In this document: positions 59,977-64,000 of the stretch, one piece after another
Layout of the letters: each line of letters begins with the position of its first letter
Position numbering within the stretch: the stretch's first letter is position 1
Assembly (NCBI GenBank): GCA_002421605.1
Contig: DISJ01000008.1
Coordinates: 280,506-344,505, forward strand
Direction of reading: 5' to 3'
DNA from: Rhodobacteraceae bacterium UBA6213
Lineage (GTDB): Bacteria > Pseudomonadota > Alphaproteobacteria > Rhodobacterales > Rhodobacteraceae
DNA length: 64,000 bases
Notes under the pieces: generated by a model
Told to the model about the DNA's origin: nothing
Seen by the model: only the letters and a program-made list of their open reading frames with translations
The model's database searches: none
Program-made: the position numbers and the translations under genes

Positions 59977-60954
59977 TCAGACCTCGCCCGCAAGCGCCAT
60001 CTCGATCATCGCTTGGGTGCCGCGCGCCTGCTCAAGCGGCCAAGGGTAAGGCGCGGCGGCGCGCAGGCTTTGCCCGAAGGCTTCGACCTGCAGCACATAC
60101 TGGTTCACCGCTGGAAACCGCCCGATCAGATCTGGCTGGCCTTGTCGGAAAAGCTCCAGCCGTGCCTCGCCCATTACCCCGGCATTGAACGGAACCGGCA
60201 CCCGGATCATGCCGCCTTCGCCCTGAATGACCACCTCTTGGCGCGGATAAAGCCGCATCGAGGTGCGCCCGGTGTAGGTAAACGCCCCCCCTGGCCCCGC
60301 CATGGTGCCCGCCACCTCGGCCCATACGTCTACCCCATTCTCGCGCCGGATCCGGCTGCGCAGTACTACCGGTTCGGCCCCGGTGGCATAGCGCACCGAG
60401 CTATAGGTATAGACTCCGATATCGCGGATGCCGCCGCCACCCATCTCGGGCTTGTTGCGAATGTTTCCGGGGTCGGCGCGGTTGTCATAGCTGAAATGCG
60501 CATCGGCATGTTCCACGCGGCCTATCTCGCCCGCCGCGATCCAGTCGCGTACCTGTATCCACTGCGGATGATGCACGATCATGAAAGCTTCTGCAGCAAG
60601 TAACCCCGATCCGTCGCGCGCCGCGATCAGCGCATCAACCTCGCCCAGCGTCATCGCCAATGGCTTTTCGCACAGCACATGCTTGCCCGCCGCCAGCGCC
60701 TTCAGCGCCCACGGCACATGCAGATGGTTCGGAAGCGGAATATAGACCGCGTCAATGGCAGGGTCTGCCAACAGCGCCTCGTAATCCGAATACACGATCA
60801 GATCGGGGCAAAAGTCACGAAAGGGCTCGGCGCGCACCGCGTCCGATGTGGCCAGCGCCGCCAAGCGCGCACCGCGCGCGGCATGGATAGCAGGCCCCAT
60901 GTGCCTGCGCGCAAAACTCGCAGCACCCAGGATGCCCCAGTTGACCACTTGCAT
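59977..60954 (-). CDS. Gfo/Idh/MocA family NAD(P)-dependent oxidoreductase
   Basis: A 325-residue dehydrogenase. The N-terminal Rossmann fold reads VNWGILGAASFARRHMGPAI, the hallmark HVLCEKPLAMTLGE (Lys contacts the cofactor) lies at about 92-105, and the active-site His region ends in GGGIRDIGVYTYSSVRYATG. Such enzymes act on sugars, inositols or related cyclic polyols. The ATG at 60954 follows GGAGAGG. It lies between rpoH (unrelated promoter) and the adenylating-enzyme gene; the gap of 63 bases to the latter allows co-transcription. Confidence 0.92.
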   Translation of the reverse strand: MQVVNWGILGAASFARRHMGPAIHAARGARLAALATSDAVRAEPFRDFCPDLIVYSDYEALLADPAIDAVYIPLPNHLHVPWALKALAAGKHVLCEKPLAMTLGEVDALIAARDGSGLLAAEAFMIVHHPQWIQVRDWIAAGEIGRVEHADAHFSYDNRADPGNIRNKPEMGGGGIRDIGVYTYSSVRYATGAEPVVLRSRIRRENGVDVWAEVAGTMAGPGGAFTYTGRTSMRLYPRQEVVIQGEGGMIRVPVPFNAGVMGEARLELFRQGQPDLIGRFPAVNQYVLQVEAFGQSLRAAAPYPWPLEQARGTQAMIEMALAGEV

Positions 60955-61015
60955 GACAGCCTCTCCGGTTTTGCGCACCCCAAGCTAACGCCAGCACGCG
61001 GCGCGGGCAATCAAC

Positions 61016-61915
61016 TCAGGCAGGCACCGCCATGCCCTTTTCGCGCGCCAGCACCCGCATCCGGTCTTGCAGTTTTTCGAACGCGCGTACCTCGATCTGG
61101 CGGATTCGCTCGCGCGAAACTTCGTACTGCGTCGAAAGCTGTTCCAACGTCACCGGATCATCGCGCAGACGACGCTGTGCCAGAATATCGCGCTCGCGTT
61201 CGTTCAACACATCCATCGCGGCAACCAGCATGGCGCGGCGCGCCGACAACTCGTCGGCCTCGGCATAATCTTCGGCAGTGTTGGCGCTTTCATCTTCAAG
61301 CCAATCCTGCCATTGCGTGGTGCCGTCACCATCCGCAGCACCGACCTGCGCGTTCAGCGAGGCGTCGCCCCCCGACAGCCGGCGGTTCATTGCCACCACT
61401 TCGTTTTCGGTGACGCTCAGATCATGCGCAATGCGGGTAACATGCTCGGGGCGCAGATCGCCCTCTTCCAAAGCGCCAATCCGGCTTTTGGCTTTGCGCA
61501 GGTTGAAGAACAGCTTTTTCTGCGCCGACGTGGTGCCCAGTTTCACCAAGCTCCACGAGCGCAGGATGTATTCCTGAATGCTCGCGCGAATCCACCACAT
61601 CGCATAGGTCGCCAAGCGAAAGCCGCGCTCGGGGTCAAATCGCTTGACCGCCTGCATCAAGCCAACGTTTGCCTCGGAAATTACCTCCGCCTGCGGCAGA
61701 CCATAGCCGCGATAGCCCATGGCAATCTTGGCGGCAAGCCGAAGGTGGCTGGTCACCATCCGGTGCGCCGCCTGCGTATCCTGATGGTCCACCCAGCGCT
61801 TGGCCAGCATGTATTCTTCTTCCGGTTCCAGCAGCGGAAACTTGCGGATTTCTTGCAGATAGCGGTTCATCCCCTGTTCGGGGCTGGGCGCTGGAAGGTT
61901 TGCATATGTCGTCAT
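61016..61915 (-). CDS. rpoH: heat-shock sigma factor RpoH (sigma-32)
   Basis: A 299-residue sigma factor. Region 2 has VTSHLRLAAKIAMGYRGYGL, EANVGLMQAVKRFDPERGFR and the -10 recognition helix YAMWWIRASIQEYILRSWSL. The RpoH box QKKLFFNLRKAK follows, and region 4 ends LSTQYEVSRERIRQIEVRAF. The N-terminus MTTYANLPAPSPEQGMNRYL matches the RpoHI form of Rhodobacterales, which usually keep a second RpoHII elsewhere. It would transcribe chaperone and protease genes, possibly the degP/hflKC operon. The leader from 61916 to 62068 carries its promoter. Confidence 0.96.
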   Translation of the reverse strand: MTTYANLPAPSPEQGMNRYLQEIRKFPLLEPEEEYMLAKRWVDHQDTQAAHRMVTSHLRLAAKIAMGYRGYGLPQAEVISEANVGLMQAVKRFDPERGFRLATYAMWWIRASIQEYILRSWSLVKLGTTSAQKKLFFNLRKAKSRIGALEEGDLRPEHVTRIAHDLSVTENEVVAMNRRLSGGDASLNAQVGAADGDGTTQWQDWLEDESANTAEDYAEADELSARRAMLVAAMDVLNERERDILAQRRLRDDPVTLEQLSTQYEVSRERIRQIEVRAFEKLQDRMRVLAREKGMAVPA

Positions 61916-62068
61916 CGCCGACCTTTCTCCCTGATCGAGGATCAGCCAAAATGGGCTATTGTCCGTGCTGCGTCAAGGCCATCGCCTCACACTGCCACCA
62001 CAGACCTCTAAACGCAGCATGGTACGCCGTTCCGTCGCACAACAGCGAAAACAGCGCGCCTCACGCCA

Positions 62069-63095
<1,027 letters not shown>

Positions 63096-63097
<2 letters not shown>

Positions 63098-63407
63098 GTT
63101 CGACTTGCCTTCCGAACCGCCCGAGCCAGCCCAGCTGCCGCCCGAGTTGCGTTTCATCAAACGACTGGTGACGGTACTGACTGGCACCATGATTGTAGGG
63201 CTTTTAGTTATTGTGGCGCTGCTTGTCATCCGCCTCGCCGCGCCGCCGGCGACCTTGCCCGAACTTCCCGCCGCCATCGCGCTGCCCGAAGGTGCCAAGA
63301 TCGCGGCCCTCACTTTCGCTAAAGACCTGATCGTAGTGGTTACCGACGCCGGCGAGGTACTCATCTACGACAATAGCGGCACGCTGCGCCAAAAGCTGAC
63401 GCCCTGA
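63096..63407 (+). CDS. DUF6476 family small membrane protein
   Basis: A 103-residue protein with a charged N-terminal leader (MFDLPSEPPEPAQLPPELRF), one membrane helix (about 24-49, ending VALLVIRLAAP) and a short beta-rich outer part (ALTFAKDLIVVVTDAGEVLI). The pattern matches DUF6476, seen mainly in Rhodobacterales. The ATG overlaps the oppositely directed rluD start (CATG at 63095-63098), so both ribosome sites lie inside the opposite gene. It has a weak AAGGA upstream. Repeat copy C begins after its stop. Function unknown. Confidence 0.8.
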
Positions 63408-63408
63408 A

Positions 63409-63488
63409 CTGCTTCAGACAAAATATCCCCCGCGGAGCGCAGCTAGGCCGCAGAAGGCGCCTCCGGCGGGGATACTTGAACTGAAGCA
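63409..63488. repeat. palindromic intergenic element, copy C
   Basis: CTGCTTCAG (63409-63417) and CTGAAGCA (63481-63488) are the ends of an 80-base imperfect palindrome with AAAATATCCCCC and CGGCGGGGATACTT inner arms. Its first 31 bases equal those of copy A at 34756. It lies between the convergent DUF6476 and ubiK genes. Confidence 0.82.
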
Positions 63489-63502
63489 TGTGGCAATCGG
63501 CC

Positions 63503-63769
63503 TTATGCCTTTGACTTCGCCGCCTTGGCGGGCTTGGCCTCCAGTGCATCAAGTCGGGCTTTCAACGCCTCATTCTCTTCGCGCGCTTTTAGCGCCATCG
63601 CCTTGACCGCGTCAAACTCTTCGCGGGTAACGAAGTCGCGCTCGGCGAACCAGCGGTCCATCCAACCTTTGACCGCGGTTTCCGCCTCGGAGCGCGCGCC
63701 TTGCGCAACACCCATCGCGTTGGTCATCAGTTTGGACATCTCGTCGAAGATCTTGTTCGGGGTCTGCAT
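63503..63769 (-). CDS. ubiK: UbiK/YqiC-type ubiquinone biosynthesis accessory factor
   Basis: An 88-residue coiled-coil protein of the BMFP family. The first half (NKIFDEMSKLMTNAMGVAQG) is an amphipathic membrane-contact helix, followed by VTREEFDAVKAMALKAREEN and a heptad-patterned coiled coil (ALKARLDALEAK) with a Lys/Ala tail. UbiK helps UbiJ in aerobic ubiquinone synthesis in enterobacteria. It is divergent from lgt by 108 bases, a conserved pair in Rhodobacterales. Confidence 0.88.
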   Translation of the reverse strand: MQTPNKIFDEMSKLMTNAMGVAQGARSEAETAVKGWMDRWFAERDFVTREEFDAVKAMALKAREENEALKARLDALEAKPAKAAKSKA

Positions 63770-63877
63770 CGCGCGCTCCTCATTCCGTGTCAGACCCTAT
63801 ATGTGCGGCAGTGCGCGAAAGCTCAAGGTTGACTTCACCCCGGGGCCGGGGTCTTTCTGCGCGTCAAAGGAGATTTC

Positions 63878-64000
63878 ATGCACGCCGCCATTCCATTTCC
63901 GGCAATCGGCCCCGAGGTGTTTTCGGTCACGCTCTGGGGGTTTGAATTCGCGCTGCGTTGGTATGCACTGGCCTATATCGCGGGATTGCTGGCGGCCTGG
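63878..64000 (+). CDS. lgt: prolipoprotein diacylglyceryl transferase, partial
   Basis: The frame starts at the ATG at 63878 behind a near-perfect AAAGGAGA and runs off the right edge after 41 codons. The visible protein reads MHAAIPFPAIGPEVFSVTLW and then FALRWYALAYIAGLLAAW, the first membrane helix region of Lgt, which attaches diacylglycerol to the Cys of lipoprotein precursors. The conserved core (HGGL, R-x5-GNF) lies beyond the window. Two lipoprotein genes in this window (4525, 22201) would be among its substrates. Confidence 0.93.
   Translation, partial: MHAAIPFPAIGPEVFSVTLWGFEFALRWYALAYIAGLLAAW

Overview
The window is GC-rich alphaproteobacterial chromosome, almost certainly from the Rhodobacterales (Roseobacter/Rhodobacter group). 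The evidence is the left-edge gene transfer agent (GTA) head genes, the rpoH, carD-fdxA, ubiK/lgt and rluD/DUF6476 neighbourhoods, DUF2842, a SUV3-like helicase and dense ATGA/TGATG operon overlaps. Coding density is about 95 percent. No gene-free stretch exceeds 300 bases. The longest are 3084-3315 (GTA leader with promoter, short ORF and attenuator-like hairpin), 18998-19249 (divergent purA/secG control region), 34754-35010 (palindromic repeat plus metY leader), 36295-36516 (metY 3' hairpin, otherwise nothing I recognise) and 44669-44931 (carD leader with two inverted repeats).

Layout. 1-3215: start of an RcGTA-type cluster on the minus strand (small terminase, large terminase, portal, head protein running off the edge). 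3316-5052: FG-GAP-like secreted protein, 2Fe-2S ferredoxin and a lipoprotein. 5103-11093: tight minus-strand operon rpiA-gor-hflK-hflC-DUF2065-degP (pentose phosphate and glutathione metabolism, then membrane protein quality control). 11280-22860: metabolism and housekeeping (sdaA, DMT exporter, thiN, purA, secG, pyrG) with a giant acidic disordered protein and two exported unknowns. 23529-31629: amine uptake and gamma-glutamylation operon (polar amino acid-type ABC transporter, two glutamine-synthetase-like ligases, class I amidotransferase, FAD oxidase), resembling the Puu putrescine route. 31626-36294: CoA-binding protein, rlmB, tRNA-Tyr with its own promoter, hpf, a glycosyltransferase-like gene and metY. 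36517-43554: a 1402-residue protein that looks like a fusion of PilM/GspL-like and PilP/GspC-like ends, a CPA2 antiporter and a Cys-rich DUF4395 protein. 43551-49648: Crp/Fnr regulator, carD, fdxA, S4 protein, SUV3-like helicase, TPR protein and SCP2 protein.

50685-54630 is a four-gene operon (ATP-grasp, alpha-E, transglutaminase-like, Anbu proteasome-like Ntn-hydrolase). It is a conserved but functionally unresolved peptide-ligation/peptidase system, and here it sits head-to-head with two metallopeptidases (oligoendopeptidase F and M19 dipeptidase). 57918-64000 holds a beta-barrel protein, acyl-adenylating enzyme, Gfo/Idh/MocA oxidoreductase, rpoH, a pseudouridine synthase whose start codon overlaps that of the divergent DUF6476 gene, ubiK and the start of lgt.

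Non-coding structure includes three copies of a palindromic intergenic element (34756, 50609, 63409), one with its halves in the opposite order. There is also a hairpin that pairs the 3' end of tRNA-Tyr with its trailer, and a promoter / short ORF / terminator-like arrangement ahead of the GTA genes. I found no CRISPR array, insertion sequence, rRNA or integrase.
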